Positions 17,688 through 26,055 are shown, counted from the first letter of the stretch. The stretch is 64,000 nucleotides of DNA from an uncultured Prevotella sp. (GCA_902800365.1 CADCEF010000013.1:1-64000); one strand, 5' to 3'. Translations and numbers: made by a program. The notes: generated from the letters alone by a model not told the origin.

Positions 17688-17695
17688 CAAAGATA
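17688..17695 (-). promoter_or_regulatory. trpB2 -7 box
   Basis: The minus strand reads TATCTTTG followed by C, 33 bases before the ATG. Confidence 0.7.
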
Positions 17696-17748
17696 ACACA
17701 ATTAATTGAAAATTGAGAATTGATAATTGATAATTTATAAAAAAAGTG

Positions 17749-17756
17749 TACCTTTG
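17749..17756 (+). promoter_or_regulatory. -7 box of the sodium:solute symporter gene
   Basis: TACCTTTG followed by C. The ATG at 17766 begins 9 bases after the box, so the transcript would be nearly leaderless. Upstream in-frame starts would lie on top of the promoter. Confidence 0.7.
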
Positions 17757-17765
17757 CATCCGATT

Positions 17766-19190
17766 ATGTGGATGATTGCAATAATATTGGGTTATTTTGC
17801 AGTTCTGTTTGTTATAAGCAGACTTACAGGCCGTAAAGCTACGAATGAAACATTCTTTCGTGGAAACCGTCAGTCGCCATGGTATATGGTGGCTTTTGGC
17901 ATGATTGGAGCATCTATATCCGGAGTAACGTTTGTGTCGGTGCCTGGTATGGTTTCCACTATCAATATGACATATATGCAGACTTGTCTGGGATTTATTC
18001 TCGGATACATCGCTGTGGCATTCATTCTACTTCCGTTGTATTATCGACTTAATCTTACTACAATATACTCATATCTTGGAAAAAGAATTGGGCAAAAGGC
18101 ATATAAGACTGGAGCTTCGTTCTTTCTGCTGTCGAAGATGGCAGGAGCTGTGGCGCGTTTCTATGTAGTATGTATGATTCTGCAACAGTTTGTGTTCGAT
18201 GCTATGGGCATTCCGTTTGTTGTTACAATCTCGGTTATGGTTGTGCTGATATGGCTATATACACGCGGAGGAGGTATCAAAACACTTGTATGGACGGATA
18301 CATTCCAGACACTTTGTCTGTTCACTGCATTACTCCTTATTATATATAAGGTAATAGGGGAACTTGGAATGACAATACCTGAAGCAGTGAGTGCTATTGC
18401 TTCTGATGAGCATAGTAGAATATTTGTGTTTGATGATTGGGTGTCGAAGCACAATTTCTGGAAGCAGTTTCTTAGTGGTGTCTTTATTGTGATAGTGATG
18501 ACTGGTCTGGATCAGGATATGATGCAGAAAAATATGACTTGCAAGTCGCTGCGTGAGGCTCAGAAAGATATGTGTACATATGGCGTGGCCTTTGTGCCTG
18601 CCAATCTACTGTTCCTGTCGCTAGGAGTTCTATTGGTTATGCTTGGTGAAAAGGGTGTGTCGGATGCTTTGTTGCCTGGATATGTGCAAAAAAGTGGGTT
18701 GTCGGTATTGATACCATTCTCGATTGGTATTGTGGCGGCCGCTTTCTCAAGTGCCGATTCGGCCTTGACATCACTTACTACGAGTTTCTGTGTTGATATA
18801 AAGGGTAGGGCAGGTGACGAGAAACTAAGGAAAAAAGCTCATCTTTCAATTAGTTTATTATTTGTAGTGATGGTATTACTGTTCAGAATGCTGAACTCAA
18901 CAAGTGTGATTGATGCTATCTACGTGATGTGTGGATATACCTATGGACCATTATTAGGATTATTTGCCTTTGGCATGCTTACTAAACGTTTGCCTCGCGA
19001 CAAATATGTACCATATATATGTATAGCGTCGCCATTGGTGTGCTATGCCATAGATACTTTAACCTGGAATTTTGCAGGTTATCGATTCGGCTATGAACTA
19101 CTGATGATGAATGGGGTACTTACTTTTTTTGCTCTTCTTTCTGTAAGCTCTCAAGGAACTCCTTTGGCTGAGTGCCAAACTGTTTCTTGA
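17766..19190 (+). CDS. Sodium:solute symporter (SSS family)
   Basis: This is a polytopic inner-membrane transporter that couples solute uptake to sodium entry. The 474-residue protein has about 12-13 hydrophobic segments and SSS-family signatures such as GATISGVTFVSVPG-like GASISGVTFVSVPG (about 53-66) and FSSADSALTSLTTSFCVD, the latter near the conserved sodium site. The substrate is not predictable. The C-terminus is unusual: the last 71 bases overlap the 3' end of the convergent regulator gene. The final residues SSQGTPLAECQTVS are simply that gene read antisense, suggesting loss of an earlier stop. Confidence 0.88.
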   Translation: MWMIAIILGYFAVLFVISRLTGRKATNETFFRGNRQSPWYMVAFGMIGASISGVTFVSVPGMVSTINMTYMQTCLGFILGYIAVAFILLPLYYRLNLTTIYSYLGKRIGQKAYKTGASFFLLSKMAGAVARFYVVCMILQQFVFDAMGIPFVVTISVMVVLIWLYTRGGGIKTLVWTDTFQTLCLFTALLLIIYKVIGELGMTIPEAVSAIASDEHSRIFVFDDWVSKHNFWKQFLSGVFIVIVMTGLDQDMMQKNMTCKSLREAQKDMCTYGVAFVPANLLFLSLGVLLVMLGEKGVSDALLPGYVQKSGLSVLIPFSIGIVAAAFSSADSALTSLTTSFCVDIKGRAGDEKLRKKAHLSISLLFVVMVLLFRMLNSTSVIDAIYVMCGYTYGPLLGLFAFGMLTKRLPRDKYVPYICIASPLVCYAIDTLTWNFAGYRFGYELLMMNGVLTFFALLSVSSQGTPLAECQTVS

Positions 19191-20811
19191 AGCAAGTGGC
19201 AAAATAGCGAGGATCATGGAATCCTACACTATAAGCCAAATCGCTTACTCTGAGATTTGGGTTTGCCATAGCCAGGCGCTTGGCTTCTTTCATTCTGATG
19301 TCACGGATAAATGCTGATACATGCATGCCCGTAATAGATCGCAGCTTATTATATAATGTAGAGGCGCTGGCCCCCATATCTGCAGCCAAAGCATCACGAT
19401 CATAGCTTTCGTCATCGATATGGGCATGTACAAGTTCCAGTGCCTGATTAACAAAGATTTCATCTGGACTAGGCGTCTTCGCAATGGTCTTGACTACTTC
19501 CTCTTCGGTCATTTGACTGAGTTCTGTCTGCATGCGCTTGCGATTCTCGATAATGTTATCTATGCGCAATTTAAGATCTCCCAGTCGGAATGGCTTTCTC
19601 AGATACTCATCGGCGCCATATTGTAAAGCCTCCTTGACATCCTGCTCCTGAGTCTTGGCAGTAAGCAGAATGATAGGTAGATGACTGAAATTAGGATCTC
19701 CTTTTATGGTACGAGTAAGCTCCAAACCATCCATCTCAGGCATCATGACATCCGATATGATCAGATCAAGTTCTTTTTCTTTGATAACCTTCATTGCCTC
19801 CTTACCATTACGTGCTATATATACACGATAGGTGGTTTTCAGCAGTTGTTGCATAAGCATTAGCAGTTCAAGATTGTCTTCAACAACCAGTAGTTTGTAA
19901 CCATCCTCCTCTGTTGTATCTTCTGGTTCGTAGTTTACATCTGGAATGATAGTGTTGAAATCAACAATGGCGTTCTTAGGTATATTAAAATCAATCTTAT
20001 TCTTTTCGTCGATCTGGTCGGGTGCGAATGCGTCTTTATAAATAGGTAATTTAACAGTAAACACAGTGCCTTTACCTACCTCGCTCTTGCAATCGATGGT
20101 ACCTCGGTTTAGATAAACAAGATCCCGAGTCAGAGACAAGCCTAGTCCTGTGCCAATTGTTTGATGATGGCGGTAATCTCCATCGTGGAATCGCTTGAAC
20201 AGATGCTTCATCTGTTTTTGGGGGATTCCCTCACCATCATCGCTAACTTTAATTATGATTTCGTTAAATGTATCGTTTGTAACGGCATCGATAGACACAT
20301 GTCCACCTTCACGGCCGTATTTTGCTGCATTTGACAATAAATTATATATAATCTTATCGAGTTTATCGGTATCAATCCATCCCATCATACTTTCTGGCTG
20401 GCAATTGATGGTAAACTCCATGTCTTTTTTCAATATAAGAGGTTCAAGGCATTCTGCTGTCTCACGTACATATCTCATGACATCGCCTTGCGAAACAAGT
20501 AATCTAAGTTGTCCTGACTCTGACTTACTGGTTTCAAGTATCTGTTGCAACAGTCGTACCATACGTTGTATGTTGAATTGCATCAGATCGTACTCATGGG
20601 TATATTCTGGTTCTGTATCTCGAAGTTTGTCAATCGAAGCTGAAATAACAGATAGTGGAGTGAGAAGTTCGTGCGTGATATTAGTAAAGATGGCACTCAT
20701 CTGTAATCGTCTCCGTACTCCTTGGCTTCGCAGGTATAAATGGCGTCCTGCGAAGAAAATAATAGCAATTAATGCTACTACCAGTAGGGTTAATAGTAAA
20801 CGACTGTACAT
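19120..20811 (-). CDS. Sensorless hybrid histidine kinase/response regulator/AraC regulator
   Basis: This is a one-protein two-component system. The 563 residues hold, in order: one transmembrane helix (about 5-22), a HisKA domain with THELLTPL (His47), a HATPase domain (N box NLLSNAAKYG from 157; DDGEGIP; GTGLGLS), a receiver domain (Asp354 in ISDVMMP, Lys406), and a C-terminal AraC-type HTH (about 455-556). Bacteroidetes hybrid regulators normally carry a large periplasmic sensor upstream of the kinase; none is present here. A promoter 21 bases before the ATG shows this short form is the intended gene, not a fragment. The signal and targets are unknown. Its 3' end overlaps the symporter gene by 71 bases. 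Confidence 0.92.
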   Translation of the reverse strand: MYSRLLLTLLVVALIAIIFFAGRHLYLRSQGVRRRLQMSAIFTNITHELLTPLSVISASIDKLRDTEPEYTHEYDLMQFNIQRMVRLLQQILETSKSESGQLRLLVSQGDVMRYVRETAECLEPLILKKDMEFTINCQPESMMGWIDTDKLDKIIYNLLSNAAKYGREGGHVSIDAVTNDTFNEIIIKVSDDGEGIPQKQMKHLFKRFHDGDYRHHQTIGTGLGLSLTRDLVYLNRGTIDCKSEVGKGTVFTVKLPIYKDAFAPDQIDEKNKIDFNIPKNAIVDFNTIIPDVNYEPEDTTEEDGYKLLVVEDNLELLMLMQQLLKTTYRVYIARNGKEAMKVIKEKELDLIISDVMMPEMDGLELTRTIKGDPNFSHLPIILLTAKTQEQDVKEALQYGADEYLRKPFRLGDLKLRIDNIIENRKRMQTELSQMTEEEVVKTIAKTPSPDEIFVNQALELVHAHIDDESYDRDALAADMGASASTLYNKLRSITGMHVSAFIRDIRMKEAKRLAMANPNLRVSDLAYSVGFHDPRYFATCFKKQFGTQPKEFLESLQKEEQKK

Positions 20812-20832
20812 TATTGGTAATTATTGTATTTG

Positions 20833-20840
20833 CAAAAATA
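20833..20840 (-). promoter_or_regulatory. -7 box of the hybrid regulator gene
   Basis: The minus strand reads TATTTTTG followed by C, 21 bases before the ATG at 20811. Confidence 0.7.
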
Positions 20841-20883
20841 GATAAAATTTTTGATTAACCACTTATTTCTCGATAAAATTTAG

Positions 20884-20956
20884 CATTTTAATAGTTAAAA
20901 TGTTTAAAATCAATGAGAAAATGTTGAATTTGCGTGATTTCACGCATTTTAAACAT
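20884..20956. promoter_or_regulatory. Cluster of palindromes in the regulator spacer
   Basis: Three nested dyads sit here. CATTTTAA (20884-20891) faces TTAAAATG (20895-20902). ATGTTTAAAAT (20900-20910) faces ATTTTAAACAT (20946-20956). Inside the second lies the perfect palindrome TGCGTGA-TT-TCACGCA (20931-20946). They lie between the minus-strand regulator promoter and a + strand promoter at 20997. They are plausible operators, perhaps for the AraC domain of the adjacent regulator, which is an inference. Confidence 0.5.
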
Positions 20957-20996
20957 CAAAAAACGATAAATGAACATCTGTTTGATAATAAAGATA

Positions 20997-21004
20997 TATC
21001 TTTG
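20997..21004 (+). promoter_or_regulatory. Orphan + strand -7 box
   Basis: TATCTTTG followed by C, with no gene downstream on the + strand. A strong terminator-like hairpin follows about 65 bases later. Confidence 0.55.
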
Positions 21005-21010
21005 CATCAG

Positions 21011-21100
21011 AAAAAGATTTTAATGGTTAAGGTTTATGGTTGATTAATTTAGTTTTTTAAGTAATTAAGGAAAAGGTTCGTTGTGAAACGAGCCTTTTCT
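21011..21100 (+). ncRNA. Candidate small RNA
   Basis: A consensus -7 box at 20997-21004 and a 13-bp hairpin ending in T-rich sequence at 21070-21099 define a possible transcript of about 90 bases between the hybrid regulator and trxB. The only reading frame inside is six codons (MVKVYG). I see no match to a known RNA family. The start is estimated from the -7 box and is uncertain by several bases. Confidence 0.4.
21070..21099. terminator. Hairpin downstream of trxB and of the candidate sRNA
   Basis: GAAAAGGTTCGTT pairs with AACGAGCCTTTTC (one G-U pair) around a GTGA loop. It could end the candidate + strand RNA and also trxB transcripts on the minus strand. Confidence 0.7.
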
Positions 21101-21112
21101 GATTATATATAC

Positions 21113-22045
21113 TTATTTATTTAATAGGTATCTTTCTGCTTCGATAGCGGCCTGACAGCCAGAACCTGCGGCAGAGATTGCCTGACGATAAACAGGGTCG
21201 GCACAATCGCCTGCAACAAATACACCAGGAATCTTAGTCTTAGGTGTACCGTCAATCTTCTTAAGATAGCCCACTTCGTCAGTATCCAACCACTCTTTAA
21301 AGATGTCTGTATTAGGCTTGTGGCCAATAGCGAGGAAGAATCCGTCAATAGCAATATCAACCATCTCTTCATCAGGTTCGCCCTTACGCTTTACCAAATG
21401 AGCTCCCTCAACGCCATTTTCACCATAAAGTCCCAGCGTGTTATGTTCGAACAGGATTTCAATATTCTCTTGTTCCTTAACTCGCTGCTGCATTACTTGA
21501 GAGGCGCGAAGGAATGGCTTGCGTACAATAAGATATACCTTTTTGGCAAGTCCTGCCAAATAGAGTGCATCTTCGCAAGCAGTATCGCCACCACCAACTA
21601 CGGCAACAGTCTTCTTACGATAGAAGAATCCGTCGCATGTTGCACAGGCTGAAACTCCCTGTCCATTGTACTTGCGTTCATCATCGAGGCCCAGATACTT
21701 AGCAGATGCACCTGTTGCGATGATAACGGTGTCTGCTTCGATTACAGTACCATCATCAGCAGTACATAAATATGGTGCCTTTGAAAAGTCAACCTTTACA
21801 ATTTCTCCGTCGCGGATATCTGTACCAAAGCGTTCTGCTTGTTCGCGCAGATCCATCATCATCTGGTTGCCGTCAACACCCTGAGGATAGCCGGGGAAAT
21901 TTTCCACCTCGGTGGTCTGAGTAAGCTGACCACCTGGCTGCATGCCGCTATACTCTATAGGGTTGAGATTAGCGCGCGAGGCGTAGATAGCTGCGGTGTA
22001 TCCTGCAGGGCCACTACCTATGATTAAACATTTTGTATGTTCCAT
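21113..22045 (-). CDS. trxB: Thioredoxin-disulfide reductase
   Basis: TrxB transfers electrons from NADPH through FAD to thioredoxin. The 310-residue protein has the FAD-binding GSGPAGYTAAIYA (10-22), the redox-active CATC (Cys134, Cys137), the NADPH-binding GGGDTACEDA, and the C-terminal FAD motif GVFVAGDCAD followed by RQAISAAGSG. Length is normal. It follows the glutathione-peroxidase-like gene by 7 bases. This fits one job, because bacterial Gpx enzymes of this type are usually reduced by thioredoxin. Confidence 0.97.
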   Translation of the reverse strand: MEHTKCLIIGSGPAGYTAAIYASRANLNPIEYSGMQPGGQLTQTTEVENFPGYPQGVDGNQMMMDLREQAERFGTDIRDGEIVKVDFSKAPYLCTADDGTVIEADTVIIATGASAKYLGLDDERKYNGQGVSACATCDGFFYRKKTVAVVGGGDTACEDALYLAGLAKKVYLIVRKPFLRASQVMQQRVKEQENIEILFEHNTLGLYGENGVEGAHLVKRKGEPDEEMVDIAIDGFFLAIGHKPNTDIFKEWLDTDEVGYLKKIDGTPKTKIPGVFVAGDCADPVYRQAISAAGSGCQAAIEAERYLLNK

Positions 22046-22052
22046 AAATAAA

Positions 22053-22604
22053 TTACTTTAGTAAGTCTTCAATTTGTTTAGCGATGTTGTTGATATTTTC
22101 TGTAGGTTCAAAACGAGCTACAACCTGACCCTTCTTGTTGATGAGGAACTTAGTGAAGTTCCACTTGATATCAGGCTTTTGTTTGTAATCAGGATCTTCC
22201 TTTGAAAGCATGTCTTCAAGAATGGCAGTAAGACTGTGCTGAGGATCCCATCCTGCAAATCCCTTCTGTTCCTGCAGGAACTTATAAAGAGGTTCTGCAT
22301 CATCGCCGTTGACCTTAATCTTCTTAAAACGAGGGAACTCGGTGCCAAAGTTAAGCTTGCAGAACTCATGAATGCTTTCATCGGTACCAGGAGCTTGTTG
22401 TCCAAACTGGTTGCATGGGAAATCAAGAATCTCGAATCCCTGACTGTGATACTGCTCGTAGAGCTTCTCCAGTTCGTCATATTGTGGAGTGAATCCACAC
22501 TTGGTTGCTGTATTTACAATAAGCAACACTTCATTAGCGTATTCCTTAAGGGATACGTCTTTGCCTTTTCTGTCTTTGACAGTGAAGTCGTAAACTGTTT
22601 TCAT
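22053..22604 (-). CDS. Glutathione-peroxidase family peroxidase
   Basis: The enzyme reduces peroxides, most likely with thioredoxin as electron donor. The 183-residue protein has the peroxidatic cysteine in NTATKCGFTPQY (Cys36), the partner Gln in FPCNQFGQQ, and the conserved Trp-Asn pair in KWNFTKFL. I start it at 22604 (MKTVYDFTVKD), the family-like beginning; 16 further upstream codons run into the rpmE terminator. It sits directly ahead of trxB. No promoter of the usual type lies between it and rpmE, so read-through past the hairpin at 22628-22671 may supply transcription. Confidence 0.93.
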   Translation of the reverse strand: MKTVYDFTVKDRKGKDVSLKEYANEVLLIVNTATKCGFTPQYDELEKLYEQYHSQGFEILDFPCNQFGQQAPGTDESIHEFCKLNFGTEFPRFKKIKVNGDDAEPLYKFLQEQKGFAGWDPQHSLTAILEDMLSKEDPDYKQKPDIKWNFTKFLINKKGQVVARFEPTENINNIAKQIEDLLK

Positions 22605-22627
22605 TTTATGTGGTTGTAATAATATAA

Positions 22628-22671
22628 AAAGATGCGGCCTTGGCATATGCAACTACCATGGACGCATCTTT
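22628..22671 (-). terminator. Hairpin between rpmE and the Gpx gene
   Basis: AAAGATGCG (22628-22636) pairs with CGCATCTTT (22663-22671); read on the minus strand the stem is followed by a T run. It lies just downstream of rpmE and probably causes partial or full termination before the Gpx gene. Confidence 0.65.
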
Positions 22672-22693
22672 AAACGTTCTTTGCGGTTTTATC

Positions 22694-22948
22694 TTACTTC
22701 TTCGCAGCCTTACCGTAGCGGCTCATGAACTTATCAACACGTCCTGCTGTGTCAACGAGCTTGCTCTTACCTGTGTAGAATGGGTGAGAGGTGCTAGAGA
22801 TTTCGACTTTTACCACTGGGTAAGTTTCGCCTTCGAACTCTACAGTGTCATTTGTCTTTGCAGTAGACTTCGTAAGGAACATATCGCCGTTGGACATATC
22901 CTTGAATACGACGGGGCGATAGTTTTCTGGATGAATACCTTTTTTCAT
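22694..22948 (-). CDS. rpmE2: 50S ribosomal protein L31, type B
   Basis: A ribosomal protein of the large subunit. The 84-residue sequence starts [22 protein letters not shown] and contains [22 protein letters not shown], the hallmark of type-B L31. It has no cysteines, so it is the zinc-free form. The start is set at 22948; the upstream extension of 18 codons runs toward the promoter. It has its own promoter, divergent from the EEP-family gene. Confidence 0.96.
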   Translation of the reverse strand: MKKGIHPENYRPVVFKDMSNGDMFLTKSTAKTNDTVEFEGETYPVVKVEISSTSHPFYTGKSKLVDTAGRVDKFMSRYGKAAKK

Positions 22949-22999
22949 TTTGAGTTTAAATATTAATGTTATAAATACTAATTTCGCATAAAGCGGGTG

Positions 23000-23007
23000 C
23001 AAAGTTA
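23000..23007 (-). promoter_or_regulatory. rpmE -7 box
   Basis: The minus strand reads TAACTTTG followed by C, about 50 bases before the ATG. Confidence 0.65.
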
Positions 23008-23071
23008 CGAATATTTTTCTGAATTTACAAACTTTTTGTGCTTTTTTCTTTGTTTGCTCGGATTTTTATGC

Positions 23072-23079
23072 TATTTTTG
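23072..23079 (+). promoter_or_regulatory. -7 box of the EEP-glycosylase-udk operon
   Basis: TATTTTTG followed by C; the ATG at 23099 is 19 bases downstream. Confidence 0.7.
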
Positions 23080-23098
23080 CAACAAAATATAACTGATT

Positions 23099-24142
23099 AT
23101 GTACAGAAAACAACTTTTATTGCTTATCTCTCTTCTTGTTCTGGGTGTATGTTCGGCTAAGAACAAGAATGGACAGAATATTTATGGTATAGGATTCTAC
23201 AACCTTGAAAATTTGTTTGATACATGCCATGACGAAGGAAAGAATGATTACGAATTCCTGGCTGAAGGCTCATTCAAATGGACGGGTGAGAAGTATAAAG
23301 CAAAATTGAATAATATGGCTCGTGTGCTGGCCGAGATGGGTACCGACAAGCTGCCTGATATTGGTTGTGCAGCAATAGGTGTAGCTGAGGTTGAAAATGC
23401 AAAGTGTTTAGTAGACCTCTGTAATCAACCTGTATTGAAAGCCCGTAACATCCAATTTGTTCACGTAGAGGGTCCAGATAAGCGAGGAATAGACTGCGCA
23501 TTGCTATATAACCCCCAACTGTTTAAGGTGAGAAACGTTAAACTTGTACCTTATATATATAATAGACCAGAGGATGCAGATAGGACTACTCGTGGTTTCT
23601 TGGTGGTTAGTGGAACTTTGGCTAAGGAGCACGTTACGATAATAGTAAACCATCTGCCTTCACGTGGGGCTAAATCGTATGCTCGTGAAGATGGAGGATC
23701 GCAACTAAGGGTTGTTAAAGATTCTTTGCAGAAGGATGATCCTAATGTGAAGCTTTTTATTATGGGTGATATGAATGATGACCCCCAGGATGCTTCTATG
23801 GCTAAGTGCCTTGGTGCAAAGCGTGAGATAAGTGAGGTAGAAGAGGGTGGACTTTGGAATCCTTGGTGGAATGTACTGGCTTCTGGCCACGGAACACTAC
23901 AATTCCAGGGGTCATGGAATCTTTTTGATCAGATTATCCTTTCAGTAAATCTGCTTGACAAGCCTGGTACAAATGATTACTCTACTTTGAAACTTCTGGA
24001 TTATCAGATATTCCGCCGTGATTATCTGATACAGCAAGAAGGTGAGCATAGAGGTAATACTTTGCGTACAAGTGCTGGGGGAATATGGCTAAATGGATTT
24101 AGTGACCATTTGCCAACGCTTGTTTATCTGAAGAAAAAGTGA
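23099..24142 (+). CDS. Secreted endonuclease/exonuclease/phosphatase family protein
   Basis: The 347-residue protein has a signal peptide (LLLISLLVLGVCSA) and an EEP-fold hydrolase domain. Family motifs are visible: FYNLENLFD (metal-ligand Asn), VAEVEN (catalytic Glu), IVNHLPSRG, IMGDMNDDP and a late SDHLPTLV with the catalytic His. The usual activities are phosphodiester or phosphomonoester hydrolysis; the substrate of this periplasmic or surface version is unknown. It leads an operon with a DNA glycosylase-like gene and udk, joined by 1- and 4-base overlaps. Confidence 0.9.
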   Translation: MYRKQLLLLISLLVLGVCSAKNKNGQNIYGIGFYNLENLFDTCHDEGKNDYEFLAEGSFKWTGEKYKAKLNNMARVLAEMGTDKLPDIGCAAIGVAEVENAKCLVDLCNQPVLKARNIQFVHVEGPDKRGIDCALLYNPQLFKVRNVKLVPYIYNRPEDADRTTRGFLVVSGTLAKEHVTIIVNHLPSRGAKSYAREDGGSQLRVVKDSLQKDDPNVKLFIMGDMNDDPQDASMAKCLGAKREISEVEEGGLWNPWWNVLASGHGTLQFQGSWNLFDQIILSVNLLDKPGTNDYSTLKLLDYQIFRRDYLIQQEGEHRGNTLRTSAGGIWLNGFSDHLPTLVYLKKK

Positions 24143-24720
24143 TGAGTGAGATTATAGAGAAACATCCCTTCGAGCCTTTCCTGCCGGAGAATGCAAAGTT
24201 GCTGATGCTTGGTACTTTTCCTCCTGCAGAGAAACGATGGTGTGTGCGTTTCTATTATCCCAACTTTACGAATGATATGTGGCGTATTTTTGGAATCTGT
24301 TTCTATGGCGATAAGTCGCATTTTGTATTGGAACAGGAGAAACGCTATAATTTGGATTGCATTATTCCGTTCCTTAATGAAAAAGGAATTGCGATGTATG
24401 ATACAGCAACAAAAATCCGCAGAACAAAGGATAATGCATCTGACAAGGATCTTGAAATAGTAGAAGAGACAGATCTGGACGGTATGCTTCGTAAATTGCC
24501 TGAATGTAAGGCTGTGATAACAGCAGGTCAATTGGCAACGGATGTATTCTGTAATCATTATGGAATCAAGAGCCCTAAAGTGGGTGAGTTCGCAGAATTC
24601 CATCTTGATGACCGCGAACTTAGGCTATATCGCATGCCAAGCAGCTCTAGAGCCTATCCGATGCGGACAGAACGTAAAGCAGATTATTATAGTATAGTTT
24701 TTAAATACCTTGAATTATGA
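24142..24720 (+). CDS. Uracil-DNA-glycosylase superfamily protein
   Basis: The 192-residue cytosolic protein has the motif MLGTFPPAEKRW and FYYPNFTNDMWRIFG, close to the GSFPS and P-N-x-FW patterns of deoxyinosine/uracil glycosylase relatives, and ITAGQLATDVF later. It probably excises a damaged base, but the specificity is not clear. The ATG at 24142 overlaps the previous stop as TGATG; a GTG one codon upstream is less likely. Its stop overlaps the udk start as ATGA. Confidence 0.82.
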   Translation: MSEIIEKHPFEPFLPENAKLLMLGTFPPAEKRWCVRFYYPNFTNDMWRIFGICFYGDKSHFVLEQEKRYNLDCIIPFLNEKGIAMYDTATKIRRTKDNASDKDLEIVEETDLDGMLRKLPECKAVITAGQLATDVFCNHYGIKSPKVGEFAEFHLDDRELRLYRMPSSSRAYPMRTERKADYYSIVFKYLEL

Positions 24721-25331
24721 CAATTATTGGAATTGCAGGCGGTACTGGTTCTGGCAAAACTACCGTTGTTAAGCGAATAGCCAAAGCTCTGCCACCACAT
24801 TGTGCAGCAGTTGTTCCCCTCGACTCGTATTATAACGATACCACAGGAATGACACCGGAAGAACGTAAGGCAATCAATTTTGACCACCCCGATGCCTTCG
24901 ACTGGAAGTTGCTTACAGAGCATATCAAGAAGTTGAAGAGTGGCGAGGCAATCGAACAGCCCACATATTCATATATAGAGAGCAATCGTCAGAAGGAAAC
25001 CATTCACGTAGAACCAAAGCCTGTGATTATTATCGAGGGAATCATGGCTTTGCACTATAAGAAGTTACGTGATATGATGGATTTGAAGATCTTTGTTGAT
25101 ACTGATAGCGATGTAAGATTGATTAGAAACATACGTCGTGATGTGGTAGAACGTGGACGTACTGTTGATATGGTGCTTGATCGTTATGAGAAGGTTCTTA
25201 AGCCTATGCATGAACAGTTTATTGAACCAACAAAGAAATTTGCTGACCTTATAGTACCTTGGGGAGGGGATAACCGTACAGGTATCCACATACTTAAGAC
25301 ATATATTGAGGGAATAGTTACGGGAGTGTAG
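24717..25331 (+). CDS. udk: Uridine kinase
   Basis: Udk phosphorylates uridine and cytidine to their monophosphates in pyrimidine salvage. The 204-residue protein has the P-loop GGTGSGKT (8-15), DSYYND with the catalytic Asp, FDHPDAFD, and the RRDVVERGRTVD segment. Length is usual. It starts inside the stop of the glycosylase gene (ATGA) and its 3' end overlaps the convergent DUF308 gene by 14 bases. Confidence 0.95.
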   Translation: MTIIGIAGGTGSGKTTVVKRIAKALPPHCAAVVPLDSYYNDTTGMTPEERKAINFDHPDAFDWKLLTEHIKKLKSGEAIEQPTYSYIESNRQKETIHVEPKPVIIIEGIMALHYKKLRDMMDLKIFVDTDSDVRLIRNIRRDVVERGRTVDMVLDRYEKVLKPMHEQFIEPTKKFADLIVPWGGDNRTGIHILKTYIEGIVTGV

Positions 25332-25962
25332 TCACTTCCGTAACTTCATTTTCTTCTTTTACTTCTTCTGCTACAGGAATTTCCTGTACTTTCTCTGCCT
25401 TACGTCTGTTTGAGTGAATTTTCAGAGAGTTGATTATTTCTGTTACTCCATAAAGAAGTGAACACCAGCCCAGAATAATCATTGCTAAACTTGCAGGATC
25501 CATTGGCTTAAGCATTACATATAAACCTGTAAGCAGGATCAGTGATGGGAATACCCAATAACCAAAGCCGATTTTACCGAATCTGCGGCCTCTAACCAAA
25601 ACCATAAATTGATTGATGGCGCCGAGTATTAATATGGCTCCCATAATATACATAAGAGCCTTGATGAAAATGCTTGGGGTTAGAGCAAGTAGTAATCCAA
25701 GGATAATACTACCTAAGCCAACCAATGGAAATGTTGGTTTTTCACCAGCAATTACATGGCCGTTCGAATCCATAATCTTATAATCGGATACATGCTTGCT
25801 TGCATTGAAATAAACTATAACCGAAATGACGCCTGACAATAGGAATAGTATTCCTATAGCAACTGTAATCCAAGTTACTGTATTATCTGGAAACTTAATC
25901 AACATGATACCAATGGCTATGGCACAAATGGCACGGAAAATGGAACTTTGTAATATCTTCAT
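25318..25962 (-). CDS. DUF308/HdeD-like membrane protein
   Basis: The 214-residue protein has about six hydrophobic helices arranged as repeated helix pairs rich in G-x-x-L, for example ITVAIGILFLLSGVISVIVYF and IMGAILILGAINQF, which matches DUF308/HdeD proteins. A hydrophilic Glu/Val-rich tail (about 188-214) faces the cytosol. HdeD in E. coli is linked to acid resistance, but the function here is unknown. It is monocistronic and ends 14 bases inside udk. Confidence 0.8.
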   Translation of the reverse strand: MKILQSSIFRAICAIAIGIMLIKFPDNTVTWITVAIGILFLLSGVISVIVYFNASKHVSDYKIMDSNGHVIAGEKPTFPLVGLGSIILGLLLALTPSIFIKALMYIMGAILILGAINQFMVLVRGRRFGKIGFGYWVFPSLILLTGLYVMLKPMDPASLAMIILGWCSLLYGVTEIINSLKIHSNRRKAEKVQEIPVAEEVKEENEVTEVTTLP

Positions 25963-25988
25963 CTTTGTATTTTCTAAGTTTTACGCTG

Positions 25989-25996
25989 CAAATATA
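25989..25996 (-). promoter_or_regulatory. -7 box of the DUF308 gene
   Basis: The minus strand reads TATATTTG followed by C, 27 bases before the ATG. Confidence 0.65.
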
Positions 25997-26028
25997 ATAA
26001 AATAAGGTGGAATCAACAAATAATTATG

Positions 26029-26036
26029 TAATTTTG
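26029..26036 (+). promoter_or_regulatory. -7 box of the histidine phosphatase gene
   Basis: TAATTTTG followed by C, 19 bases before the chosen ATG. Confidence 0.65.
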
Positions 26037-26055
26037 CAGCAAAATTTAAGTGATA

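Noticed and set aside
17727..17765. Upstream start of the sodium:solute symporter
   Set aside because: The extension runs across its own promoter (-7 box 17749-17756).
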